NCBI RefSeq assembly: GCF_900115055.1
Contig: NZ_FOVD01000001.1
Location: forward strand, 868,001 to 932,000
Direction of reading: 5' to 3'
DNA: 64,000 bases
From: Chryseobacterium oleae
GTDB lineage: Bacteria > Bacteroidota > Bacteroidia > Flavobacteriales > Weeksellaceae
The notes under the pieces are model-generated. The model did not search any database and had not been told where the DNA came from. It saw only the letters and a list, made by a program, of their open reading frames with translations. A program made the translations under genes and the position numbers. Below are positions 50,528 to 58,269 of the stretch, in pieces. Positions within the stretch are counted from its first letter, which is position 1; each line of letters begins with the position of its first letter.

Positions 50528-51358
50528 ATGTCAGAAATCATCATTCTGTTCCTCGGCGCGGTTTCAGCCGGTCTTTTAGGTTCACTTACGGGTTTGGGAG
50601 GAGGAGTTATCATTATTCCTTTATTAACGCTGGGTTTCGGCGTTCCTATGCATTATGCAATCGGTGCTTCTTTAATTTCTGTGATCGGAACTTCCTCCGG
50701 TGCGGCGGTAGCTTTCGTCAAAGAAGGTTTTACCAATATGCGGATCGGAATGTTTCTGGAGATCGGAACTACGGCAGGCGCTATTATGGGAGCTTTGCTT
50801 TCCGGAATGCTTAATCCCAATACCATCGGGATTATCTTTGCCAGTATTCTTTTATTGACTGTGATTTTAAATCTTAAAGGAAAGCCTGATCATCAGGAAC
50901 CTTTAATTAAAGGAAGTCTGGAAGAAAAACTGAAACTCTACGGAACTTTTCCTGATAAAGGCGTTTTAAAAAGCTATTCTGCAAGAAATACCGTTCCGGG
51001 ATTTTTAATGATGATGTTTGCCGGTGCGATGTCCGGACTTTTAGGAATCGGTTCCGGTGCGCTTAAAGTATTGGCGATGGACAATATGATGAAACTGCCG
51101 TTCAAAGTTTCTACAACGACGAGTAACTTTATGATTGGTGTAACGGCTGTAGCCAGTGCCCTGATTTATTTCCAGAGAGGTGAGATCATTCCTGTGATCG
51201 TAGCTCCGGTACTGATCGGTGTGGTAGTAGGAAGTTTCATCGGTTCAAAAACTCTGATGGTTTCGAAAACAAAGAAATTAAAAGTATTCTTTGCGATCGT
51301 GATCACCATCCTGTCAGTGTATATGATGTATAACGGTATCAATAAAAGCTTCAGATAA
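50528..51358 (+). CDS. TauE/SafE-family transporter
   Basis: A 276-aa inner-membrane protein with eight hydrophobic segments. The family start is LFLGAVSAGLLGSLTGLGGG (Gly-rich first helix), and the second half repeats it in FAGAMSGLLGIGSGALKV. TauE/SafE proteins export sulfite or small sulfonates and carboxylates; the substrate here is unknown. The stop codon overlaps the start of the DUF1634 gene (TAATG), so the two are translationally coupled. Confidence 0.9.
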   Translation: MSEIIILFLGAVSAGLLGSLTGLGGGVIIIPLLTLGFGVPMHYAIGASLISVIGTSSGAAVAFVKEGFTNMRIGMFLEIGTTAGAIMGALLSGMLNPNTIGIIFASILLLTVILNLKGKPDHQEPLIKGSLEEKLKLYGTFPDKGVLKSYSARNTVPGFLMMMFAGAMSGLLGIGSGALKVLAMDNMMKLPFKVSTTTSNFMIGVTAVASALIYFQRGEIIPVIVAPVLIGVVVGSFIGSKTLMVSKTKKLKVFFAIVITILSVYMMYNGINKSFR

Positions 51359-51741
51359 TGAAAAAGAATTTTACAGATGTAGATCTGAACCGTTCGGTAG
51401 GAAATCTTCTGAGACTTGGCGTTATTTTGTCTGTAGTGACATCACTGGTAGGTTTTATCAAGCTATTCGTGGAAGGTTTCGAAATGCCTAAAAAATACTC
51501 CAGTCTGGATATGGGTTCCTCTTCTGAAAAAGTATGGGGCATGTTCTGGAATTCTCTGTGCAAAGGAGAAGGAATGGCTATTATTCAACTGGGAATTTTA
51601 TTACTGATCTTTACCCCTTTGGTAAGGATTATCTTCGCTTTGATCGGGTATTTAAAAGAAAAAGACTACGTATATGTAGTCATTTCCTCTATTGTTCTCG
51701 TGATTATGGCGATCAGCTTTTTTACAGGCTACGCTCACTAA
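51358..51741 (+). CDS. DUF1634 membrane protein
   Basis: A 127-aa protein with three transmembrane helices (LLRLGVILSVVTSLVGFIKL; IIQLGILLLIFTPLVRIIFA; VYVVISSIVLVIMAISFF). The starting DLNRSVGNLLRLGV is the DUF1634 signature. These proteins are commonly next to TauE/SafE permeases, as here with a one-base overlap, so it is probably an accessory subunit. No function is proven. Confidence 0.8.
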   Translation: MKKNFTDVDLNRSVGNLLRLGVILSVVTSLVGFIKLFVEGFEMPKKYSSLDMGSSSEKVWGMFWNSLCKGEGMAIIQLGILLLIFTPLVRIIFALIGYLKEKDYVYVVISSIVLVIMAISFFTGYAH

Positions 51742-51744
51742 TTT

Positions 51745-52122
51745 TTACATTTCATAAAACTCCAGCGGAAGTTGGTCCGGATCCTGGGTAAAGAAAAACT
51801 TTTTTCCGGTGTATTCATCTATGCGGATATCTTCACAGGTACGGCCTTTGGCTATAAGTTCATCTCTTTTAGCTCCAACATTCTCTACAGAAAACGCCAG
51901 ATGTCTTAAACCACAGGATTCAGGGCGGGAAGGTCTTTCCGGTGGATCAGGGAATGAAAAAAGCTCGATTACATAATGGTCTCCGATAGCCAGATCAAGC
52001 TTGTAAGACTGTCTTTCTTCACGGTATACTTCACGGATGATATTCAAGCCTATCACTTCAGTATAGAATTTTTTTGAAACTTCATAATCTGAACATATAA
52101 TGGCAATGTGATGGATCTTCAT
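51745..52122 (-). CDS. VOC-family protein (GloA2/YaeR-like)
   Basis: A 125-aa vicinal-oxygen-chelate protein with two beta-alpha-beta-beta-beta halves. MKIHHIAIICSDYEVSKKFY carries the first metal His. LRHLAFSVENVGAKRDEL carries the second, and LPLEFYEM ends with the last metal Glu. The glyoxalase-like SMU1112/YaeR subgroup fits the length and the EDIRIDEYTGKKFFFTQDPD stretch. Substrate unknown. It converges with the DUF1634 gene, leaving a 3-bp gap. Confidence 0.85.
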   Translation of the reverse strand: MKIHHIAIICSDYEVSKKFYTEVIGLNIIREVYREERQSYKLDLAIGDHYVIELFSFPDPPERPSRPESCGLRHLAFSVENVGAKRDELIAKGRTCEDIRIDEYTGKKFFFTQDPDQLPLEFYEM

Positions 52123-52132
52123 TTTTATATTT

Positions 52133-53056
52133 TTATAGTGTATTAAATTTTTCTATCAACAGTTTTTTATAAATTTTTCTGAGTTTTCTATCTACTTCTT
52201 CGGCTTTCAGAGCCTCTCCTATTCTTGCAGAATTTACAATGACTTTTGTCGTATTATTATCTTTTGAATACATATTAAACTGAACATCCCAAATCGTCTG
52301 GTCGCCCAGCTGAAGCGTGTTGATTTTATATTCATTACTCTCCTCTATCATTTTGAAAGCTACTGCTTTTATAGAATCATCAGATACATGATAAAATTTT
52401 TCGTTATTGTAAAGATTTTTCTGCTCAAATTTCCCCATACCGAAAAACCGCCCTCTGTTCATGGCTATAATCCTTGCTGTATCTTTCTCTACCCTGATAT
52501 CCCTTTTCTTTAGTTCTAAAAGGACTTCATTCTTTGATTTATTGATCTCAAAAGAAGTATTATTATTAAAGTGAAGATTCCCGGAATAAGGCACGTATGA
52601 AAAATACCTGCTTCCATTTGAGGTTGACATCAAGATCAGCATGGAAGGTAGTAATACAAAGGATGGATTGATCTTCTTAAAAGCAAAATGATCAATAATT
52701 CGTGTATTTTTAATCAATATATAAGGAACAGGAAGTAGCAGTAGAACCAGCAAATCTGTATAATCTACCACCCTGTGAAGCGGAATGGGTGACACCGTAT
52801 TATACAACTGGATCAGATTCTCCGAATAAGGGGATTTCCAAAAGGCAAATAAGAAACCTGCCACAAAAACAGAGTATTGTTTCAGTTTTGGAAACAGATA
52901 CGTGAGTAGCATTGGCAGCAGGATAATTCCCACCACATCCGACAGTTTGCCCGTAAACCAGCTTGTATATTGGAATTTAAAAAAATGGTCGTTTAAAAAC
53001 AGGATAGCCAGACAGCTTATAAAGATGTAGTTTAAGATCAGATTTCGGTTCCTCAT
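52133..53056 (-). CDS. membrane protein of unknown function
   Basis: A 307-aa protein with about four to five hydrophobic segments in the first 150 residues (NLILNYIFISCLAILFLND; SDVVGIILLPMLLTYLFP; YTDLLVLLLLPVPYILI; FVLLPSMLILMSTSNG). A soluble region follows, with strands and a Lys-rich C-terminal helix. The ATG at 53056 is chosen because its A overlaps the upstream stop (TAATG), implying coupling. I do not recognise the family. Confidence 0.65.
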   Translation of the reverse strand: MRNRNLILNYIFISCLAILFLNDHFFKFQYTSWFTGKLSDVVGIILLPMLLTYLFPKLKQYSVFVAGFLFAFWKSPYSENLIQLYNTVSPIPLHRVVDYTDLLVLLLLPVPYILIKNTRIIDHFAFKKINPSFVLLPSMLILMSTSNGSRYFSYVPYSGNLHFNNNTSFEINKSKNEVLLELKKRDIRVEKDTARIIAMNRGRFFGMGKFEQKNLYNNEKFYHVSDDSIKAVAFKMIEESNEYKINTLQLGDQTIWDVQFNMYSKDNNTTKVIVNSARIGEALKAEEVDRKLRKIYKKLLIEKFNTL

Positions 53057-53496
53057 TATTTTATTTCTCTGCAGTTTTCTTTTCTTCTGGTATCGATGAT
53101 GTACTGAATTTTCCAGTCGTTCTGCTGTTTCACCAACTGAAAACTGTTGGCTCCGCAATGTGAAAATTTCCCTTTAAAATAGAAAGAATATGGGGTAAAT
53201 ACACTGGCAAGTCCTCCGTCTGTATGAACGGCATCGATGATTATTTTTTCATCCAGATCGCCCTTTGAAAATTTGGAAACAGAAGCGATAAATTCCTGTA
53301 TGTTTTCATTTTTTACGGTTCCGTCTTTAGCGATGCTCTGTAAAATGGCATTCTCTGCAAAAGCCGATTTTACAAGTTCAGTATCCGCATTTTTCATGCC
53401 GAGAAACAGATTACGGATGGGTTTTTCAATGTCCTGATTCTGCTGTCCGAAACAGAACGTACAGAACAGTAAAGTGAGTGCGGCAAGTTTATTCAT
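53056..53496 (-). CDS. exported NTF2-like protein
   Basis: A 146-aa protein with a signal peptide (LLFCTFCFGQ, about 18). The mature part is a single NTF2-like (DUF4440 / lumazine-binding) fold: IRNLFLGMKNADTELVKSAF, then ENAILQSIAKDG and a terminal sheet with VKQQNDWKIQYIIDTRR. Such folds bind small ligands or act as simple hydrolases; no catalytic residue can be assigned. Its stop overlaps the start of the downstream membrane-protein gene. Confidence 0.75.
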   Translation of the reverse strand: MNKLAALTLLFCTFCFGQQNQDIEKPIRNLFLGMKNADTELVKSAFAENAILQSIAKDGTVKNENIQEFIASVSKFSKGDLDEKIIIDAVHTDGGLASVFTPYSFYFKGKFSHCGANSFQLVKQQNDWKIQYIIDTRRKENCREIK

Positions 53497-53628
53497 AGGG
53501 TTATCAATTAATCTGACCCAATAAAATTAGGAAAAAATCCTGTAAATAATTAAAATTAACAAAGTTTAAAAAGTGAATCGCGCTTCATTATCAGGAAATA
53601 GATTATTTTTATCAGTTTATTTGACATT

Positions 53629-54711
53629 ATGTGGGGAATTTATTTGTTTTTAATTGCGTTATTGGTTCTGTTAACCATACTTCCTAAAATTCAAAATGCG
53701 CATTGGGTATTCAGGGTTCCGGAATTTGGTAAGATTCAGATAACCTATGTTGTTGTGATTACGTTTGTTATAGGCTTTCTGATTGATCACCCTCAAAATT
53801 TCTGGTACGGACAGGGACTTTTGCTCTTACTGTTTGTTCATCATGGGGTAACATTGGTCAAATACACTCCGCTTTATCCGGTAAAAAAGCATAAACAGCA
53901 ACACCAGTCTTCTAAAAAGCTGCATTTTATTTCCGCCAATGTCTACCAGTTTAATAAAGAATACGATCGGTTTATTCAACTTATTGAGAAACATAAACCG
54001 GAGGTCTTTATGACGATGGAAAGCAATGGTGACTGGGAAAAAGCAATGACCGTTCTTGAAAAAGATTATCCGTTTCATCATAAGGTGACGCTTGAAAATA
54101 CGTACGGAATGCATTTCTATTCTAAGCTTGAGATTAAAAGTGCGCAGACGCATTATTTTGTGGCTGATGATATTCCGAGTATTGAAGTTCACCTGAAGAC
54201 GGAAGATGGTTTTTCATTTGTCTTTTTTGGGGTACATCCGCCGCCGCCGAGCCCTACGGAAGAGGAAACTTCAAAAGAAAGAGACGGAGATTTATTAAGT
54301 GCTGCAAAATGCGTCAAAGACATCAAAGAACCTGTCATTGTTGTCGGAGATTTCAATAATGTAGCATGGTCAAAATCATCCATATTATTCAGAAAAACCA
54401 GTCATCTGATTGATCCGAGGATCGGGCATTCCTTTGTCTCTACCTTTCATGCCAAATACCTTCTGCTGAGATTTCCGATTGACTTAATGTTCCACAGTGA
54501 AGATATTTTCATCAAAGAACTTAAAACCTTAGAAAACTTCGGCTCCGACCATCTACCAGTGTATTGTGAGTTTTTTATTGATCATCATAATGACGAACAG
54601 GAGGAAGAAGTAGAAGAAGCTACCACGGAAGAAAAAGCGGAGGCGGAAGAAATGATACAGGAAGGAAAAGAAGAGGATGGAGACCGTGATGCGGTGGTAA
54701 CAGAGGGATAG
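53629..54711 (+). CDS. membrane-anchored endonuclease/exonuclease/phosphatase-family protein
   Basis: A 360-aa protein. Residues 1-75 have two to three membrane helices (MWGIYLFLIALLVLLTILP; IQITYVVVITFVIGFLIDH; GLLLLLFVHHGVTLVKY). The EEP domain follows: FISANVYQFNKEYDRFI, PEVFMTMES (metal Glu), GDFNNVAWSKSS (Asp-Asn) and GSDHLPVYCEF (catalytic His). Metal-dependent phosphodiester hydrolysis outside the membrane is expected; nucleic acid, phospholipid or other substrates are possible. The last 40 residues are an unusual acidic tail (EEEVEEATTEEKAEAEE). Confidence 0.82.
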   Translation: MWGIYLFLIALLVLLTILPKIQNAHWVFRVPEFGKIQITYVVVITFVIGFLIDHPQNFWYGQGLLLLLFVHHGVTLVKYTPLYPVKKHKQQHQSSKKLHFISANVYQFNKEYDRFIQLIEKHKPEVFMTMESNGDWEKAMTVLEKDYPFHHKVTLENTYGMHFYSKLEIKSAQTHYFVADDIPSIEVHLKTEDGFSFVFFGVHPPPPSPTEEETSKERDGDLLSAAKCVKDIKEPVIVVGDFNNVAWSKSSILFRKTSHLIDPRIGHSFVSTFHAKYLLLRFPIDLMFHSEDIFIKELKTLENFGSDHLPVYCEFFIDHHNDEQEEEVEEATTEEKAEAEEMIQEGKEEDGDRDAVVTEG

Positions 54712-54779
54712 AATTTAATTGACATACAATGCTATGATCGCAATTTTTCCGATTAAACCTGTAACTTGTTTAAACTTTT

Positions 54780-54973
54780 GAGTTGGAAAAGCGCAAAGGA
54801 ACGCAAGTTTTTTTCTAATTCGAATGCTTTAAGGCGCAAGGATTTTATCTCCGATAAAATTGTAGGCCGTTCAATAAACGCCAATAAACTTGCTGAAAAT
54901 ATTGGATTTTCCTGCGTCTTAAATTATCCTCATTTTTGGTCAAGCTTTGCTTTCCTTTGTGCTTTTCCAACTC
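54780..54973. repeat. 194-bp imperfect palindrome
   Basis: The outer arms (54780-54800 and 54953-54973) match in 20 of 21 bases after reverse complementing: GAGTTGGAAAAGCGCAAAGG and its partner. Inner arms also pair: TTTAAGGCGCAAGGATTTT (54828-54846) with GGATTTTCCTGCGTCTTAAA (about 54904-54923). The inner word recurs inverted at 58076-58095. The 421-bp gap 54712-55132 holds this element, the purA terminator and one doubtful ORF that runs through the palindrome. Confidence 0.7.
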
Positions 54974-55080
54974 TGAAAGGATATAATAAATGTCTGCCTG
55001 AAATGAGTTCATGAAATATTTTCGTTCGCAAGGGTATTTCACTCAGCAAAAACAACGATCAACCTTAACTCAAAAAAATA

Positions 55081-55115
55081 AAAAAGCCGTTTCATCAGTG
55101 ATGAAACGGCTTTTT
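55081..55115 (-). terminator. terminator of purA
   Basis: AAAAAGCCGTTTCATC and its reverse complement form a near-perfect 16-bp stem around AGT. A and T runs on both sides allow action on both strands. It lies 17 bp after the purA stop. Confidence 0.9.
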
Positions 55116-55132
55116 CTATTGTTGGATTATTC

Positions 55133-56419
55133 TTAGAATAATTCTTTTCTGATGATGTTCTGGCTTCTTTCAGGGCCTACAGAAACTAAGTATACATTGA
55201 TTCCAAGGTATTTCTCGATGAACTCGATGTATTTCTGAGCCGTGTCAGGAAGTTCGTCGTAGCTTCTTACTTTGGTAAGATCTTCGTTCCAACCTGGCAG
55301 ATCCTGATAGATCGGCTCATAGTTGTATAATTTCTCAGTTGAAGAAGTGAAATAATCGATGATTTTTCCGTCTTCTGTCTTATAATGTGTTACGATTTTC
55401 AGGTTTTCGATTCCTGTAAGAACGTCTAATTTAGTAATAACAAGATTGTTGATCCCGTTGATCATACAAGCGTGCTTTAAAGAAACAAGGTCTAACCAAC
55501 CTGTTCTTCTTGGTCTTCCTGTTGTAGCTCCAAATTCACCACCGATCTGTCTGATCTTTTCGCCTAATTCATTATCAAGCTCAGATGGGAAAGGTCCGTT
55601 TCCAACTCTTGTACAGTATGCTTTTGCAACCCCGATAAGGTTTTGAAGTGACGTTGGCGGAACACCTGCTCCTGTACAAACTCCTCCTGTAGACGGAGAA
55701 GATGAAGTTACGTACGGATAGGTTCCGAAGTCGATATCAAGCATCAATGCCTGAGCTCCTTCAAAAAGAACGTTTTTACCGTCTCTGATGGCTTCGTTCA
55801 ATTCAACTTCCGTATCTACGATTCTGTCCTGAAGCTGTTTTCCAAGCTCTAAAAATTCGTTGTAGATTTCTTCAACATCTAAAGTCGGTTTTCCGTAATA
55901 TTTTTCGAAAAGAGAGTTTTTAATTTTTAAGTTTTTCTCAATTTTCTCTCTTAGAATTTCAGGATTTAAAAGGTCGATCATTCTGATTCCCACTCTTGAA
56001 ATTTTATCTTCGTAGCAAGGTCCGATTCCTTTTTTAGTGGTTCCGATTTGCGTTCCTCCGTGTTCTTCTTCACGGTAAGTATCCAAAAGAATGTGGTAAG
56101 GCATGATCACATGCGCTCTTCTGCTGATAAAAATGTGGTCAGTTTTCAAGCCTTTGCTTTCAATCTGGCCAACCTCTTTAATGAAAGATTTTGGGTTTAC
56201 CACTACTCCGTTCGCAATGATACACTTCCCTTTGCACTGTAGAACTCCTGAAGGGAGAAGGTGCAAAACAAATTTCTCTTCACCCACATAAACCGTGTGA
56301 CCAGCGTTGTCTCCACCCTGGAAACGAACTACATAATCCGATTTAGCAGATAAAACATCCGTGATTTTTCCTTTACCTTCATCTCCATATTGAAGACCTA
56401 CAACTACGTAAGTTGACAT
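55133..56419 (-). CDS. purA: adenylosuccinate synthetase
   Basis: A 428-aa GTP-dependent enzyme that converts IMP and Asp to adenylosuccinate. Its N-terminal loop VVGLQYGDEGKGKITDVL holds the GTP-binding GDEGKGK. VRFQGGDNAGHTVYVGEEKF follows. Also present are THKGIGPCYEDK-type residues (TKKGIGPCYEDKISR) and the late GRPRRTGWLDLVSLKHA. The length is typical. It is a single-gene unit with a good -7 element and a strong terminator. Confidence 0.97.
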   Translation of the reverse strand: MSTYVVVGLQYGDEGKGKITDVLSAKSDYVVRFQGGDNAGHTVYVGEEKFVLHLLPSGVLQCKGKCIIANGVVVNPKSFIKEVGQIESKGLKTDHIFISRRAHVIMPYHILLDTYREEEHGGTQIGTTKKGIGPCYEDKISRVGIRMIDLLNPEILREKIEKNLKIKNSLFEKYYGKPTLDVEEIYNEFLELGKQLQDRIVDTEVELNEAIRDGKNVLFEGAQALMLDIDFGTYPYVTSSSPSTGGVCTGAGVPPTSLQNLIGVAKAYCTRVGNGPFPSELDNELGEKIRQIGGEFGATTGRPRRTGWLDLVSLKHACMINGINNLVITKLDVLTGIENLKIVTHYKTEDGKIIDYFTSSTEKLYNYEPIYQDLPGWNEDLTKVRSYDELPDTAQKYIEFIEKYLGINVYLVSVGPERSQNIIRKELF

Positions 56420-56444
56420 ATTTTTCTTTTATTTTAGATTCATG

Positions 56445-56452
56445 CAAAATTA
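56445..56452 (-). promoter_or_regulatory. -7 element of purA
   Basis: TAATTTTG on the minus strand matches TAnnTTTG, with a leader of about 20 nt before the ATG. The -33 element is unclear. Confidence 0.5.
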
Positions 56453-56534
56453 CTTTTTAAAAATAGGGTGGGCAAATTATGGGAGGATTTTATTTTGGGG
56501 TGGGGTGGAAATCATGTGGTTGGAGAGAAATATA

Positions 56535-56562
56535 TTGAGTGTTTTTTTATTATGTATATTTG
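56535..56562 (+). promoter_or_regulatory. strong promoter upstream of a short ORF
   Basis: TTG (56535-56537), a 17-nt spacer and TATATTTG (56555-56562) match the Bacteroidetes consensus fully. Downstream lie an in-frame TTG peptide of about 33 codons (56560-56661) and a 48-codon ORF. The hydrolase gene starts 310 bp later. Confidence 0.65.
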
Positions 56563-56674
56563 ATAATAAAGCAGGTCACAATCAATAATGTAAAAATTTA
56601 CTCTGAAAAAAAATTAATGAGACATGAAGATCTGGCTTTGAAAAAATTAAAAATATTAACGTAAAAGCACCAAT

Positions 56675-56821
56675 ATGTTATTAGAAAATAATTATTCAAA
56701 AGTAACTGATGAATTAAAGAAGGGTGAAAGATCTGGCCTTATAGATAAATTCAATCGTAAAAACTTCTTAACTGATCTTTATAGAAAGTTAAGACAAGCT
56801 GCAGGAAAACGTCAGAAATAA
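56675..56821 (+). pseudogene. 48-codon ORF resembling the C-terminal half of a ParD antitoxin
   Basis: The 48-aa product starts MLLENNYSKVTDELKKGERS and continues GLIDKFNRKNFLTDLYRKL. This aligns by eye with the C-terminal part of ParD/CopG antitoxins (LLEEE, KxxALRxALxxGExSGF, then DFDxxxFLxxLHxK). The ribbon-helix-helix N-terminus is missing; the frame is closed by TAA at 56657. No ParE-like toxin is adjacent. It could be a real small protein driven by the promoter at 56535, or a remnant of a toxin-antitoxin pair. It is too short to be listed as a normal gene with confidence. Confidence 0.4.
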
Positions 56822-56871
56822 ACTGATAAATTAGATAATTAAACACTGAAACGCTCAAAGCTCCTCCCATC

Positions 56872-57807
56872 ATGAGATCATCACAAAAATCATCCTACCT
56901 CTCCCCATCTCCCGCCAGCGAAACAAAGCTCTTCCACACCCTTTTCAATCCCGATGAAATTCCCGTAAAAGCTACTTTACTCATCATTCACGGTATGCAG
57001 GAGCACAGCGGAAGATATGCTGAAATAGCAACCAATTTTGCAGATCAGGGTATAGCAGTTCTTACTTATGACCATTTAGGACACGGAAAATCGGTGAAGG
57101 AGAAAAAAGACATTGGGTTTTTCCAACTGAAGCAACCGGATGAAAAACTTGTTTCCGATGCTGAAGCAATGGGCGACCATCTTATACGACAATTTCCGGA
57201 TGTTCCTCATTTTGTTCTTGGCCATTCTATGGGATCATTTGTGACACGCTGTCTTCTTCAGAGAGCCGGAGGTAAATTTAATGGAGCAATCATTACAGGA
57301 ACCGGAGGTCCTTTGGCAGGCATCAACTTAATCAACGGTTATCTCTCATTAGCCAACAAAATAGCGCCTCACTATCCTACTTATCTAAATACCCTTTTTA
57401 ATACGGTCAATAATAAGCCTTTTAAGAAAGACAAAGACTTCAGCGATACAAGCTGGCTGAGCCTGAACCCGGCCAACAGAAAAGCGTTTGCCGAAGATGA
57501 ACTCTGCGGTGTTCCTTTTACCAATAATGCTTTTTACGCCCTATTCAGCATTTATAAAAAAGCTACAGCAAGAAACTGGGCTGTTTCTATTCCAAAATCC
57601 TTCCCTCTCCTGTTTGTGAGTGGACAGAATGATCCTATCGGAGATTTCAGCAAAGGAGTGATGAAAACCGTTGAGTATCTAAAGCAGGACGGATTTAAAG
57701 ATATCAGCGTGAAAATCTATCCCAACATGCGACACGAAATATTAAATGAGGAAATCAGGCAAGAGGTCTTCAATGAAATATTTCAGTGGATTTCAAAGCA
57801 TTTATAA
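56872..57807 (+). CDS. alpha/beta hydrolase, monoacylglycerol lipase-like
   Basis: A 311-aa cytoplasmic hydrolase of the serine aminopeptidase/S33 (Hydrolase_4) type. The oxyanion region is LIIHGMQEHSGRYAEIA near residue 40. The nucleophile elbow FVLGHSMGSFVTRCLL includes G-H-S-M-G, a typical MGL GxSxG. The acid is in FVSGQNDPIGDF near residue 246 and the His in PNMRHEILNE near residue 283. The substrate is probably an acyl ester (monoglyceride or lysophospholipid); not certain. It lacks a signal peptide. A dispersed hairpin repeat follows. Confidence 0.85.
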   Translation: MRSSQKSSYLSPSPASETKLFHTLFNPDEIPVKATLLIIHGMQEHSGRYAEIATNFADQGIAVLTYDHLGHGKSVKEKKDIGFFQLKQPDEKLVSDAEAMGDHLIRQFPDVPHFVLGHSMGSFVTRCLLQRAGGKFNGAIITGTGGPLAGINLINGYLSLANKIAPHYPTYLNTLFNTVNNKPFKKDKDFSDTSWLSLNPANRKAFAEDELCGVPFTNNAFYALFSIYKKATARNWAVSIPKSFPLLFVSGQNDPIGDFSKGVMKTVEYLKQDGFKDISVKIYPNMRHEILNEEIRQEVFNEIFQWISKHL

Positions 57808-57895
57808 AGCTAAACATTACTGCATCTTTACAAATGGATTGCCGGATTCTCTAATTCTATTTAAATAAGTTGGTTCATAGAAAATTTCAATGTTG

Positions 57896-57999
57896 ACATT
57901 TGTCATTGCGAGCCGCAGGCGAAGCAATCTAATTCACATCATCAAAATATAGAGCATAAGATTGCTTCGTCGTTGCACTCCTCGCAATGACACAAATGT
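57896..57999. repeat. 104-bp hairpin repeat (TGTCATTGCGAG family)
   Basis: The ends ACATTTGTCATTGCGAG and CTCGCAATGACACAAATGT are inverted repeats (one 2-base gap). Inner words GGCGAAGCAATCT and AGATTGCTTCGTCG pair as well. I recognise this as a widespread bacterial interspersed hairpin, seen also outside Bacteroidetes, often ending in GTCATTGCGAGC. It may be a MITE or REP-like element. No transposase is adjacent. The 462-bp gap 57808-58269 holds this element, two others at 58067 and 58159, and no ORF. Confidence 0.8.
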
Positions 58000-58066
58000 A
58001 AAAATTTCATCTCCGATACAATTGAATACCGCTAACTGAATACTTATTTACCTATCCAACCCAGCC

Positions 58067-58095
58067 GAAAATCTTCGATTTTCTTGCGCCTTAAA
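58067..58095. repeat. small hairpin with a copy of the 54.8-kb repeat word
   Basis: GAAAATCTTCGATTTTC (58067-58083) is a perfect 7-base palindrome with a TTC loop. It runs into CGATTTTCTTGCGCCTTAAA (58076-58095). That is the reverse complement of an inner arm of the element at 54780 (TTTAAGGCGCAAG), apart from flanking bases. TTGCGCCCTTGCG follows. Confidence 0.55.
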
Positions 58096-58158
58096 AACAC
58101 ACTTTTAATCATCCCTTGCGCCCTTGCGATAATCCAACAGCAAATACTTTTCATGCTC

Positions 58159-58191
58159 AAACCTTATAGGTTTTTAAAACCTATAAGGTTT
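58159..58191. repeat. 33-bp perfect palindrome
   Basis: AAACCTTATAGGTTTT, one T, and its exact reverse complement form a 16-bp perfect stem. It lies between the convergent ends of the lipase-like gene and the ABC-F gene. The same motif is common in flavobacterial intergenic DNA as I recall. It may serve as a protein-binding site or a bidirectional transcript end. Confidence 0.7.
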
Positions 58192-58269
58192 AAATAAACA
58201 GTCAATAAAACACAAACATCAGCAAAATCTGCGGAATCCGCGGGAGAAAAAACATCGGCAGCATATCAT

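Noticed and set aside
54766..55014. 82-codon ORF on the plus strand between the nuclease and purA
   Set aside because: It runs through the 194-bp palindrome; the product is Lys/Asn/Phe-rich with no domain and is best explained by the repeat.
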